Assembly: GCF_019024285.1 (NCBI RefSeq)
Contig: NZ_WMKZ01000020.1
Coordinates: forward strand, 1-64,000
Direction of reading: 5' to 3'
Source of the DNA: Alkalihalobacterium elongatum
GTDB taxonomy: Bacteria > Bacillota > Bacilli > Bacillales > Bacillaceae_F
DNA: 64,000 nucleotides
A program made the position numbers and the translations under genes. Below, piece by piece: positions 16,727-25,431 of this stretch; within the stretch, counting starts at the first letter, position 1; each line of letters starts with the position of its first letter. Under the pieces are notes generated by a model. That model saw nothing but the letters and a program-made list of their open reading frames with translations, did not search any database and was not told the DNA's origin.

Positions 16727-18330
16727 TATCTTTTTGTAAACAAGATTGCATGCCCCCAGATAAAGTCAAAAGGAGCTGAAGCAACTTTGGTTTTTTGATT
16801 GACATAACTTCTTATGACTGCAAAAGCATCTTCATTGTTGTCAATACCATATGCAGATCCTAGAGGGTTGCCAGTACTATAAGGTATAATAACTTCATTG
16901 CCTTCTTTGGTATTTCTTGCCATTTTGATTACATAATAGTACTTCTCATTTTTAAACCATTCAGGGAAATATTCATCGGCGGGATACTGCATTTCATTAG
17001 TAAACGCGGTTCCTGCAACGCCATTCCAAAGTTCATCTCCGTATAAACTAACGTTGAGATACGTTGCAAATCCCGTTTGAGTGTTGTTGACACCATATAT
17101 AATCACAAAATCATCATCGGTAGCTAATTGAAAGGTTTCCGTTTTAACATAGATTGTATCTCTGTTATCAAGCCAAACATTAACATCCTGTAATATCCCC
17201 TCATACGCATCAGGTATAGCGAGATTAAAATCCAAATCGACAATTTCATATTCGGGATGTCCGTATTTCCTAATAATTTGATTTCTCAGGTAATCTAGTG
17301 TATCTCTTGCTTTTGGAACAATTTGAAATTCAGTAGTACCTGTCTCTCTTATTTTAAGTGCTGGTATAGGCCAAGGTTTTGTCGTAGAATAGGGGATTTT
17401 GGGGGTAATACGCAACACCGTAAAATACTCATCTAGATTGGAAATATAATCCCAACCAATATCAGGATTTTGAAAAATTGCAGCCCTCATGAGAAATTGA
17501 AAGTGATCTTTGCCTCTTTCCAGTCCCATTCTGACTAGGTCCATAGGGATAATATCATTGTTCATGATACCAGTGTTAAAGCCTGATTCAACAAGAGCAC
17601 TACGCATTTGCTGATTTATGCCTTGGTCTGCAGTGGTAATGATAATTGTGGAACTGTCAAAGGGATTTCCAGGGCTTCCATAGGGTGTACTATCAGTCCA
17701 GATAAAATTGTTACTTATTTGATCCCCCAGGCTGGCACCGATAAAGTGATAAAAACCAATACGTTCATCCCCTGTTGTAACTGTGTCACTGTAGTCCTTT
17801 TTAGGTTTATTTTCAACAAATCCCAGATAACTTCTAAAACTAAAGTAAACTGACGGTGGAGGTGTCTTTCCAATTAAAACAATTGCCTCGTCAGGACGCA
17901 GCTTGTAGTACACCCCCGGCATTGCATATTCAATATTAGGTGGGTAATTATTTGGGTCGCCAGGATTATAGCCACTAGGTGGTCTTTGCCCAGGTGATGG
18001 TTCCTGATTTGGTGCAGGGGGAAGGAGATAGGTTGCATAGGGTGCTCCTACAATATTCCCGAAAGCCGAGTCAACTTTACCTTCACTGGCCAGCTTTAAT
18101 ATATCAATATATCTTAAGTTTCCTTTCTGTACAATAAAACCTCGTTCTTCTAAGGTTGAGATAAAATTACTTATTCCGTCTTGTTCATTAAAGTAAGGGT
18201 TATAGATTGGTGTGTTGCCCCAGTGAGGATATAGGTATGTTTTGTAAGTAGTATTATGCATATGATGTGAGTGATACATTGGTGGGTTAATGCTGTAAGG
18301 ATAGTAGCAAGGATTATACATATTATACAT
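16726..18330 (-). CDS. large unknown protein with Tyr/Asn/Pro/His-rich N terminus, spore-coat-like composition
   Basis: About 534 residues from the ATG at 18330, which has AAGGA nine bases upstream; earlier in-frame ATGs at 18348 and 18339 overlap that site. The first 50 residues are rich in Tyr, Asn, Pro, His and Met (NMYNPCYYPYSINPPMYHSHH), as in spore coat proteins. A Pro/Gly linker lies near residues 105-135. The rest is a folded 400-residue region with motifs such as RPDEAIVLIGKTPPP, YFSFRSYLGF and IIITTADQGINQQM. I do not recognise its fold; no signal peptide or membrane helix. Coat location is inferred from composition only. The stop is formed by an F1 repeat edge. Confidence 0.7.
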   Translation of the reverse strand: MYNMYNPCYYPYSINPPMYHSHHMHNTTYKTYLYPHWGNTPIYNPYFNEQDGISNFISTLEERGFIVQKGNLRYIDILKLASEGKVDSAFGNIVGAPYATYLLPPAPNQEPSPGQRPPSGYNPGDPNNYPPNIEYAMPGVYYKLRPDEAIVLIGKTPPPSVYFSFRSYLGFVENKPKKDYSDTVTTGDERIGFYHFIGASLGDQISNNFIWTDSTPYGSPGNPFDSSTIIITTADQGINQQMRSALVESGFNTGIMNNDIIPMDLVRMGLERGKDHFQFLMRAAIFQNPDIGWDYISNLDEYFTVLRITPKIPYSTTKPWPIPALKIRETGTTEFQIVPKARDTLDYLRNQIIRKYGHPEYEIVDLDFNLAIPDAYEGILQDVNVWLDNRDTIYVKTETFQLATDDDFVIIYGVNNTQTGFATYLNVSLYGDELWNGVAGTAFTNEMQYPADEYFPEWFKNEKYYYVIKMARNTKEGNEVIIPYSTGNPLGSAYGIDNNEDAFAVIRSYVNQKTKVASAPFDFIWGHAILFTKR

Positions 18331-18349
18331 TCGGCTCATTCCTTTCATA

Positions 18350-18754
18350 CAACTTTATAGTATAAAGTGAGCTATGGTTAGGAAGAGTACCTTAATTTAC
18401 TGCATTATAGGATGTGAGGATGAAAGGGAATTTTGAGATAAAATAGATGCTTAGATTTAACGAAAACTTATACGTAACTTTAAAATTAGCGACTACTACT
18501 TTCCTGCCATGTCACTCGTTTGAGTCTTTACAATAGTTTAATATAATGTTAAACCTACCTCATTTGTGTTATTCCGATTATTTTATTCCTTCAACTATTT
18601 GTACTATGACTCTTTTATAAAGGGGTCTGTCCCCCACTGCGTTAAAGCGGTGGGGGACAGACCCCTATTTTTCTATTTTTCATTTTGATACCTATCGTAC
18701 GTCGTAAAAACCTTTTTGTTATCTGATTATAGTAGATAAAAAGGGGAAAGAACG
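18350..18754. other. intergenic region with one F1 copy
   Basis: No open frame of note. It contains an F1 palindrome (18622-18665) and an ATCT...AGAT inverted repeat (18721-18737) ahead of the HTH gene. Confidence 0.5.
18622..18665. repeat. F1 palindrome, canonical
   Basis: Last full F1 copy of the left region. No canonical copy occurs from here to 44.8 kb. Confidence 0.93.
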
Positions 18755-19051
18755 GTGGGAGAACAAGAAAAAATAGCAGAAAAACTAGAACAATATGTAA
18801 ACATAATCATCGGAAAAAAGATTAGAGCCAAGCGCAAGCAATTAAAACTATCAAGCGCTGAAGTTGCGTTTAGAGCTAATATCACTCGTGCTTATTTTGG
18901 TCGCATTGAGCGGGCTGAAGTAACAGCTTCCCATTTCATCATTCTAAAAATTACCCAAGTTCTTGACCTCAACCTAAATGAACTTTATGAAGATGTAACA
19001 GACGAAGTTAACGACTACTTAAAAAACTTTCTCCCCGACAATGACAATTAG
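18755..19051 (+). CDS. small XRE-family HTH regulator
   Basis: 98 residues. GTG start after AAAGGGGAAAG. The helix-turn-helix spans about residues 18-75 (IRAKRKQLKLSSAEVAFRANITRAYFGRIERAEVTAS), followed by a short acidic tail. It is a stand-alone DNA-binding protein of the SinR/phage-repressor fold. No partner gene is evident; comK lies 133 bases downstream and could be a target, which is speculation. Confidence 0.82.
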   Translation: MGEQEKIAEKLEQYVNIIIGKKIRAKRKQLKLSSAEVAFRANITRAYFGRIERAEVTASHFIILKITQVLDLNLNELYEDVTDEVNDYLKNFLPDNDN

Positions 19052-19184
19052 AAACTACTGTTTTTTAAGTAATGTCTGATCCACTTTCTTTTATGAACCA
19101 GTATTCTATGCCCCCTATCCCCTCTTTCATCAATCATCACCAGCAAGTTCCACACCAATCCCCCCCAAAAAAGGAGCCCAAACC

Positions 19185-19673
19185 ATGACCGAAGTCATCC
19201 TTCCCCACTACGCCATTAACCAACACACATCCGCCCTCCTCCCTGCCTATCACACCGACTACCAAACGATTGTCTGGGAACAAGACCAACGCTATTATGT
19301 AAAAAAGACCCCGCTGCAGCTGATTAAAGAGGCTTGCTTAGAGGGCGGGGCCGACTATGACGGCAGGAGAGCAGCCGTTACATATAAAACAGGCGCGAAA
19401 AGCAAAATTCCGATCCCGATCTCTCCGCATGATCAAATCTTCGCCTTCCCGACCCACTCACCAACGCTCCACGAATGCCATTGGCTCTTCTATCACCACA
19501 TTAAAGCGATCAAACGCCACCCTGATATCCCCACCCATACACTCGTCACCTTCCAAGATGAAAAAGAACTGTTACTTCATGTGTCGTACCATACTCTTGA
19601 GAAACAGCTCCAGCGAACGTCATATTGCATCGTCCGCTATTCCAACCATCTTTCACACACTCGTCCCTACTGA
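19185..19673 (+). CDS. comK: ComK-type competence transcription factor
   Basis: 162 residues; AAAAGGAG upstream of the ATG. The sequence follows ComK along most of its length: YYVKKTPLQLIKEAC, then YDGRRAAVTY, then HDQIFAFPTHSP, then HTLVTFQDEKELLL, then SYHTLEKQLQRT. ComK binds K-boxes (paired AAAA-N5-TTTT AT-boxes) and switches on the DNA-uptake genes. It is shorter than the 192-residue B. subtilis protein, mainly at the C terminus, as in other ComK paralogues. Codon use is unusually C-rich compared with neighbours, as is that of the next gene. comM at 32475 is the other competence-linked gene in the window. Confidence 0.88.
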   Translation: MTEVILPHYAINQHTSALLPAYHTDYQTIVWEQDQRYYVKKTPLQLIKEACLEGGADYDGRRAAVTYKTGAKSKIPIPISPHDQIFAFPTHSPTLHECHWLFYHHIKAIKRHPDIPTHTLVTFQDEKELLLHVSYHTLEKQLQRTSYCIVRYSNHLSHTRPY

Positions 19674-19683
19674 AATTTGAAAG

Positions 19684-19713
19684 TTACCCACAGGTTATCC
19701 ACAATTATCTACA
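19684..19713 (+). promoter_or_regulatory. array of three DnaA-box-like 9-mers
   Basis: TTACCCACA (19684), TTATCCACA (19695, perfect consensus) and TTATCTACA (19705) occur in the same direction at 10-11 base spacing. They lie just upstream of the HTH/replication-like gene at 19832. An iteron or DnaA-dependent control site is plausible. Confidence 0.5.
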
Positions 19714-19831
19714 ACTGGTCCCTTTCAACTACGCCACCCAAAATTCAAGACGCGACAGCAACAACCTACCCACAAATCCCCCATTACGCAATATAAAACC
19801 ACAACCAACCCCAAACCTAGGAGGCACTCCG

Positions 19832-20683
19832 ATGAAATCTGGCCACATCGACCAATTCGCTCATTTAAGTGAGTTTAATTCTGTCAAACAATTCAATGAA
19901 ACGATCAAAGAAGTCCGTAAACAATATGAACAGCACTTTACAAAAGGTGAACACATCGCTCTCTTAACGCTCATTCAGCATAGTGTAAAAAAGCATGGGG
20001 TTTGCAACGCGCGAATTTGCAAACTCGTTGCAGCTGCCCAAGCAAAGACAGGCAGCCTGTCACGTTCAACCTTTGAACGAATGCTACGAAAAGCCCAAAA
20101 ACTCGGCATCCTCACCGTCCATCATACGATCCGTCAAAAAGGCGGCTATTCTCATAATGTCTATGTCTTTCACCGTTCTGACGGAGCGAACCCACAAAAG
20201 TTGACGGCACGTCCAACAACAGAAAACCCAACCGCAGCAAGCCTTCCGGCCGAACAAAACACCCCTAAAGCTCTTTTATTAAAAACTAAAAAGCATAAAG
20301 ATCAAAACCTTCGTCAACAAAGACCTAGTTCACAACAAAATCTAGAAGCACTCGACCATACCTTTGTTCCTTCCTACGTCCCAGCACCCTTTGTCAAATT
20401 GGCCAAACCGTTCTTTCCTCGAGCCAAAGACATTTGCACGTTCTGGGACCGCACGATGATCGCCTACCGCTCACTCAAATTCGAACAACCGATCGAAACC
20501 CTTCTACCTGTCATCATCCAAGCCTTCAAAGAAACGGTCTACAAGTATAAGCAAAACACGATCAGAACGAGCTTTCTCCAGTATTTTTATGGAACAGTCG
20601 TTGGGAAGTTAGTGGCTGAAAAGCGGAAAATCGTTTGTGAGGAGCAGCCGTGGGGTGCTTGGTTGGGGAATGGGTATACGTGA
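19832..20683 (+). CDS. HTH protein, replication-initiator-like, paralogue of the 30895 gene
   Basis: The ATG at 19832 is chosen because AGGAGG precedes it and the paralogue begins the same way (MKSGHIDQF / MKSGRIEQY); the frame is open upstream to 19625. 283 residues. The N-terminal half looks like a winged HTH of the kind in plasmid and phage replication proteins (FTKGEHIALLTLIQHSVKKHGVCNARICKLV, then LSRSTFERMLRKAQKLGI). A variable Gln/Lys linker follows. The C-terminal domain starts near FVPSYVPAPFVKLAKPFF and ends with FLQYFYGTVVGKL. DnaA-box-like repeats sit upstream. A replication role is inference. The last 260 bases recur as a fragment at 26073 between two F2 repeats. Confidence 0.72.
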   Translation: MKSGHIDQFAHLSEFNSVKQFNETIKEVRKQYEQHFTKGEHIALLTLIQHSVKKHGVCNARICKLVAAAQAKTGSLSRSTFERMLRKAQKLGILTVHHTIRQKGGYSHNVYVFHRSDGANPQKLTARPTTENPTAASLPAEQNTPKALLLKTKKHKDQNLRQQRPSSQQNLEALDHTFVPSYVPAPFVKLAKPFFPRAKDICTFWDRTMIAYRSLKFEQPIETLLPVIIQAFKETVYKYKQNTIRTSFLQYFYGTVVGKLVAEKRKIVCEEQPWGAWLGNGYT

Positions 20684-20769
20684 TGTTGGGAAAAGTTCTG
20701 CACTATAGAAGCAACGAACTGTCGGGTACTTCTCTAAAAAATGGTTTTGGTAATTACACCCATAAAAAA

Positions 20770-20795
20770 AGAGATGTACGTTGTTATACATCTCT
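20770..20795 (-). terminator. terminator of the 20784 gene
   Basis: On the minus strand AGAGATGTA pairs with TACATCTCT around an 8-base loop, followed by TTTTTTTAT. The 5' arm encodes the last residues (S-R-D-V) of the gene. Confidence 0.85.
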
Positions 20796-21377
20796 ACTCC
20801 TATACTTAGGGGAATTTTGCATCTTTAAGAAAAGGTTTGTAATAAGCTTTGAAAATAAAAATATTATGCAATACAAAATAAATAGATGAAAATAATTAGT
20901 CCCTTTATTTAAAACAAATAAATTTAGATGTACCAATATAGGTTTAAATGCAAAGGCTAATATTAGTGACAATGCTACAGAAGAAATATAAAAATTCTTC
21001 TTATGGTTTATTGACCATTGATAAATAATCATATACACAACTGGAATTAAAGCCGCATCTAAAGATAGGTTACCAGGAATGTATGGAATTAGCTCAAAGG
21101 GGTAACTGAAAAAACCATGTTTAACACCCGCTATGTTAATATAACTGAACCAAATGTGAATATTGGTACCATAAAAACCTAAAAGTAGAATATTCTTCCT
21201 ATCTATAACAAAATACAAAAAAACTAAGGGCACTATAAACATAAATAAAACTATCTTAAAACCCCAGGTATCAATATGGGAGTATTGTTGCCAGAACTCT
21301 AGCTGGGATTGGGTTAGTTTTTCAGTCATTGAGGTTATTCTATCAAGGGCATCCAATTGTTCTTTTGACGTCAACAT
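20784..21377 (-). CDS. CBO0543-like multi-pass membrane protein
   Basis: 197 residues. A helical amphipathic N terminus (KEQLDALDRITSMTEKLTQ) is followed by about five hydrophobic segments with the pattern GFFSYPFELIPYIPGNLSLDA. That pattern is typical of the CBO0543 family of small membrane proteins common in spore-forming Firmicutes. The function is unknown. Two further members of the same kind lie at 26476 and 26984. Confidence 0.75.
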   Translation of the reverse strand: MLTSKEQLDALDRITSMTEKLTQSQLEFWQQYSHIDTWGFKIVLFMFIVPLVFLYFVIDRKNILLLGFYGTNIHIWFSYINIAGVKHGFFSYPFELIPYIPGNLSLDAALIPVVYMIIYQWSINHKKNFYISSVALSLILAFAFKPILVHLNLFVLNKGTNYFHLFILYCIIFLFSKLITNLFLKMQNSPKYRSRDV

Positions 21378-21582
21378 AAAATGAATCCCACCCTTTTTAT
21401 TTTTATTATTGGTAAGGAATTTTGAAATTATCCATGATAAGTACTGTATAGTACAACAATATACAAAATAGAAAAATAAGCATTAGTTATTTATATAAGA
21501 AATTAAGTTAATACTTACATTAGAATAAGAATACCAAATATAGTAAAAGTTAACCTTAACTTTAAAAAGTTGAGGATGAGTT

Positions 21583-22374
21583 ATGAATAACTATAATCAA
21601 ACAAACAAGGAACGTCGATTTAAAGCATACGTGAGTCCTGTTGGTACTACACAACTACATCTTCGAAACCCATATATCATTGCTTGGTGGTCAGCAGCAT
21701 TTCCTGGTTTTGGTCATCTTCTGTTATCAAAATATCTAAGAGGTTATTCACTTTTTCTTTGGGAAATTCTCGTAAATAATATGGCTAATATAAATCATGC
21801 AATTGTCTATTCATTCACTGGGAATATAAGTATGGCAAAAGAGGTACTTGAACCTAAGTGGATGCTTTTGTATTTACCCGTTTATTTTTTTGGCATTTGG
21901 GATAGTTATCGCACAGCCGTGGATATGAATAAAGTATTTATTCTAGCAGAACGAGAAAATGCAGAGTTTAATTCTTACACAATTGGTGCTTTTGAGATTA
22001 ACTATCTAGATAAGAGGAGACCGTTGATGGCAGTAGTGTGGTCCCTTTTCACACCTGGTTTAGGACAACTATATATTCACCGAGTTGTAACAGCTATTTT
22101 TACAATGGCATTTATAATTATTTTTGTGTATTTTTCTAATATTCTCATTGCTATCCATTACCTTTTTATAGGTGAAATCACACAAGCAACACAAGTCATA
22201 GACCCACAGTGGTTCTTGTTTATACCTTCTCACTTTGGATTTGCTGTTTACGATTCCTATGTTAATACAGTTGAAAATAATAAATTATTTGAAAGTGAAC
22301 AAAGAAAATATTTTAATAAACATTATCAAAAGCATCGTGTAAAGTTCCCAGTACCAGCAGATGGAGTGAAATAA
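21583..22374 (+). CDS. membrane protein with two TM2-like halves
   Basis: 263 residues; GAGGATGAG upstream of the ATG. Two similar membrane modules occur: AFPGFGHLLLSKYLRGYSLFLWEI (about 38-61) and FTPGLGQLYIHRVVTA (about 158-173). Each is followed by hydrophobic segments and a similar PKWMLLYLPVYFFGIWDSYRTAVD / PQWFLFIPSHFGFAVYDSYV block. This internal duplication is visible by eye. The PGxGqlYxg pattern is that of TM2-domain proteins. The role is unknown. The next gene starts at the overlapping TAAATTG, so both are translated from one mRNA. Confidence 0.75.
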   Translation: MNNYNQTNKERRFKAYVSPVGTTQLHLRNPYIIAWWSAAFPGFGHLLLSKYLRGYSLFLWEILVNNMANINHAIVYSFTGNISMAKEVLEPKWMLLYLPVYFFGIWDSYRTAVDMNKVFILAERENAEFNSYTIGAFEINYLDKRRPLMAVVWSLFTPGLGQLYIHRVVTAIFTMAFIIIFVYFSNILIAIHYLFIGEITQATQVIDPQWFLFIPSHFGFAVYDSYVNTVENNKLFESEQRKYFNKHYQKHRVKFPVPADGVK

Positions 22375-22375
22375 A

Positions 22376-22837
22376 TTGCAAATCTTTTCTACTTTTGAGC
22401 ATTCAACTTATCTTGAGCTAGCGATTACGTCATTAGAAAAAATAGGTATAAATAAAGAACATATACTTGCAGTTCCTCTCATTAATCGAGTAGAAGAGAG
22501 AAGGCTATTTGATACGCTTCATCGAGCAGATGGGATTAGCTTATTTGATAAAGGAGCAGCAATAGGGACTGCCTTCTCTGTTATTGGAGCAAGTATCGGT
22601 TTCGTATTGGAGTGGGGTCCTATTTTTTGGGGCTTAATAGGGGCAGCAACTGGATTTATCATTGGATTTATCATCGATTATATTATTTATAAAGTTATTC
22701 ATAAAAGAAAAAGAGTAGTAAAAGGAAAGAAGTCAGAAGTTGTTTTAGTGGTAGAGTGCCCTAGTGAACTTGTGGAGAAAGTAGAAGAGGTACTTTGGGG
22801 ACATTTAGCATTGGGAGTTGCTAAAGTGGATGATTAA
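22376..22837 (+). CDS. small membrane protein with glycine-zipper segment
   Basis: 153 residues from a TTG start two bases after the stop of the preceding gene; the coupling supports it. The N-terminal 55 residues look like a small alpha/beta domain (STYLELAITSLEKIGINKEHILAVPLI). A Gly-rich double membrane segment follows (GAAIGTAFSVIGASIGFVLE, then GLIGAATGFIIGFIIDYIIY), then a basic and acidic tail. Not recognised beyond this. It probably works with the TM2-like neighbour. Confidence 0.7.
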   Translation: MQIFSTFEHSTYLELAITSLEKIGINKEHILAVPLINRVEERRLFDTLHRADGISLFDKGAAIGTAFSVIGASIGFVLEWGPIFWGLIGAATGFIIGFIIDYIIYKVIHKRKRVVKGKKSEVVLVVECPSELVEKVEEVLWGHLALGVAKVDD

Positions 22838-22852
22838 TTTTAACTAACGGTG

Positions 22853-23478
22853 AGCGTTTGTTGAATAAGAGCTATCTTTAACATGATCTTTGCTGAACAG
22901 TACAACGATACTCTGTAGCAAGCTTTGCTCCCTGAAATAATTAATTTAGATTATCGTCTTGTAATCAATATAGAGTTTTCTGTCTTTAAAAAAACAACCC
23001 CTTGCTTTTTTTAGCTTCACTTTTTCCGGGTGTCACTTGTTTATTTTCCCCAAAATAAAAACAAGGTTGAAAAAAGAGGAAGGACTTACGGGCAGGTCCC
23101 TCGACACTACATGTGGATCTATACATTCATACCAATAATCCTCACGACCCCCTGTGTGTAACTCATAAAAGGTGGATAACCCTCTGTCCACCTTTTTGGT
23201 GATAACATGTTTTTTTCAAACATCGGGTTTTTTATTTTATCCACAATTAGCTTACCAGGGCCTAATTTGAACTTTGTTTACGTTTTTGGGGAGGTATTAA
23301 ACTTCGTCCTGGATTCACAACAAGGTTGTATTACTTTGTAGGAAGTTTAAGTTACATCCCCCCACTCTCATTATTTATAGAACAGTAAAAGCAGACCTCA
23401 CTTCACCTAGATGAAAATCCTTACACCAACGTGAAACACTTCGTGAAACAAGATTTTTCGGGGTGTCACAGTGAGGGA
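22853..23478. repeat. non-coding duplicated unit, copy 1, ending in F2
   Basis: About 620 bases that recur at 25432-26073 with few changes (AGCGTTTGTTGAATAAGAGC at both left ends). It contains a GGTGGATAAC/GTCCACC hairpin, a perfect DnaA-box 9-mer TTATCCACA (23237-23245), and an F2 element at its right end. No gene seen in it. Confidence 0.85.
23430..23475 (+). repeat. F2 repeat copy 1
   Basis: Two GTGAAACA-type boxes (here the spacer makes GTGAAACAC-TTC-GTGAAACA), then AGATTTTTCGGGGT, then GTCACAGTGA. Confidence 0.92.
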
Positions 23479-23646
23479 TTTTTCACTTAAATTAACGAGG
23501 CAGGTTAGTGGAGAAAGACTTATTTTAGAATAGAGGTTGGTCCATACCCACCAAAAAAAATTTCCAATTTAATTAGAGTAACGATTGATTATAAGAATCA
23601 TTAAATCTCGATGAAAACAAAAAAAGCAGGTTAATACCTGCTAAAA
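23479..23646. other. short non-coding stretch
   Basis: AT-rich, no gene. It includes GCAGGTTAATACCTGC (23626-23641), a perfect inverted repeat just downstream of the minus-strand hydrolase gene that may help terminate it. Confidence 0.45.
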
Positions 23647-24630
23647 TCAATAGTTTATATAACGTTGAGAAAGTTGATAAAGTGTATCACTGAATAACTT
23701 AGGGTCTTCAAAAGGGATGCAATGTGCTAAACCTTTAAATTCAATTTTTTCTTTATACGGTGCTACTAAAGAAGTGTAAAATTCTTCGACTAATTTATTT
23801 GGAGTATTGTAATCATATTCACCCATAAAAAAGTAAACAGGAATATTTACTTCTTTAATTTGTAAGAGGAAATTAACGGTCAGTACTTGAGCCCACATAC
23901 TCTTAATAGAAAAAGAGTTCCCATTTTGTAATCTTTCAATATCTTCTTCAAGGTACTCTGGTCTTTCCTGAATTATTTTTATAATTTTACTGAAGAAATC
24001 ACTATCTTTTGCTACAACTCCACCGAACTGATTTAACCATTTTCTTTGTGTAAATAAACCTTTGAACATATCCTCATATGGCGGCGCCCCAATTTCCGAT
24101 AATTCCTGAATAGCCTCAATGACCTGGTGATTTTTTGCATATTCCAACGTAAATTGATAACTTAGACGTTCACCCCGATGGAAATCTACACCTTGACCTA
24201 CACCGAAATAGGCATGAAATAACTCAGGATATTTCTGTATTAATGACATACCAATAATAGTTCCCCAAGAATGACCAACAACAAATATTTTATTCTTGTT
24301 AAATTTATTTAAAAGATACATTGTTAGCTCGTATGCATCTTGAATAAACTGATTAATATTCATTGTTTCTTCAGGTATTCCCTCAAAATAAGATAATCCT
24401 GAACCACGTTGGTCCCAGTTAACAACTACAAAGTTTTTTTCTAAATATGATTGGAATTTAGGGGCCCACCCAATTTGAGCATTTCCTGGACCACCATGTA
24501 GAAAAAGAATGATTGGATTATTAATACTCTCTCCCCGAATTAAAACCGACTGTTCTATACCACCCAAAACTAAACTTTCTAACACACTAATACTGGATTT
24601 ACCTTCAATAATAGGGGTATACCTGTTCAT
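23647..24630 (-). CDS. alpha/beta-hydrolase, proline-iminopeptidase-like
   Basis: 327 residues; GAGG ahead of the ATG. Oxyanion-hole motif FLHGGPG (about 43-49), NWDQRGSG, and nucleophile elbow VVGHSWGT with Ser about 121. A late Asp (GEYDYN) and His (LAHCIPFEDP) complete the triad. HGGPG plus DQRGSG is the hallmark of the proline iminopeptidase / S33 branch. It is a soluble cytosolic enzyme with no signal peptide; substrate not determinable. Monocistronic, divergent from the phosphatase gene at 24853. Confidence 0.87.
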   Translation of the reverse strand: MNRYTPIIEGKSSISVLESLVLGGIEQSVLIRGESINNPIILFLHGGPGNAQIGWAPKFQSYLEKNFVVVNWDQRGSGLSYFEGIPEETMNINQFIQDAYELTMYLLNKFNKNKIFVVGHSWGTIIGMSLIQKYPELFHAYFGVGQGVDFHRGERLSYQFTLEYAKNHQVIEAIQELSEIGAPPYEDMFKGLFTQRKWLNQFGGVVAKDSDFFSKIIKIIQERPEYLEEDIERLQNGNSFSIKSMWAQVLTVNFLLQIKEVNIPVYFFMGEYDYNTPNKLVEEFYTSLVAPYKEKIEFKGLAHCIPFEDPKLFSDTLYQLSQRYINY

Positions 24631-24698
24631 AAAATACCTCTTTCATATAGACTATAAATATAGTAGCGTACTAATGTGTGATATTCAATTAACGGAGA

Positions 24699-24730
24699 GC
24701 GTTTCTGCAATAAAGCAGATACGCATTTTT
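24699..24730 (+). terminator. stem-loop with T-rich tail in leader region
   Basis: GCGTTTCTGC and GCAGATACGC pair with one mismatch around AATAAA, followed by ATTTTTATT. It lies upstream of the 24853 gene, so it is either an attenuator or a displaced terminator. The sequence before it (TAACGGAGAGCGTTT) resembles the left end of the duplicated unit at 22846. Confidence 0.4.
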
Positions 24731-24852
24731 ATTGTGCTTATAAAAGGAAATTAATGTTAAAATTAAAACAATGGTTATTCAAGTAACGAAGCAGGTTAAT
24801 ACAACAAGAGAATGTTTAAGTCACATAATTATTATCAGGAGTTGATATTAGA

Positions 24853-25410
24853 TTGACTAAATTATATTTTGTTAGGCATGCACACTCTACATATACACCC
24901 GATGAATTAAATAGACCTTTGTCGGAAAGAGGTTCTACTGATGCAACAAAGGTAACCAAATTATTAAAAACAGAGGAAATTGATATAGTTGTTTCAAGTC
25001 CTTATAAAAGGGCTGTTCAGACTGTCGAAGGCATAGCAGAATACATAAATAGAAAAGTAGAAATCATAGATAATTTCAAAGAACGTACTTTAACCACAGT
25101 CCCTGCCGAAGATTTTACTCTTGCGATAACAAAAGTATGGGAAGACTACAACTTTTCATGGGAAGGTGGAGAGTCTAACATTGTCGCACAAAAAAGAGGT
25201 ATAGATACCACTTATGATGTAATAGAGAGGTACAAAGATAAAAATGTAGTTATCGGAACACATGGAAATATAATGGTACTAATAATGAATTTCTTTGACA
25301 AACAATATGATTTTACTTTTTGGCAAAACCTCGATATGCCAGATATATTTAAGTTAACTTTTGATGGCAAAGTGCTAAGAAACGTAGAAAGATTATGGGA
25401 AAAATTTTAA
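24853..25410 (+). CDS. histidine phosphatase superfamily protein
   Basis: 185 residues from a TTG start with CAGGAG upstream. The phosphohistidine motif is LYFVRHAHSTYT (RHxH, His about 9), followed by RPLSERGSTDATKV and VVSSPYKRAVQT. The second catalytic His is in IGTHGNIMV. This is the phosphoglycerate-mutase-like fold with small-molecule phosphatase activity; the substrate cannot be told. The non-coding duplicated unit starts 21 bases after the stop. Confidence 0.88.
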   Translation: MTKLYFVRHAHSTYTPDELNRPLSERGSTDATKVTKLLKTEEIDIVVSSPYKRAVQTVEGIAEYINRKVEIIDNFKERTLTTVPAEDFTLAITKVWEDYNFSWEGGESNIVAQKRGIDTTYDVIERYKDKNVVIGTHGNIMVLIMNFFDKQYDFTFWQNLDMPDIFKLTFDGKVLRNVERLWEKF

Positions 25411-25431
25411 TATTATTCTTCAACTATTGGA

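Noticed and set aside
78-18665. F1 copies as a CRISPR array
   Set aside because: Copies are hundreds to thousands of bases apart with genes between, palindromic, and no cas gene is present.
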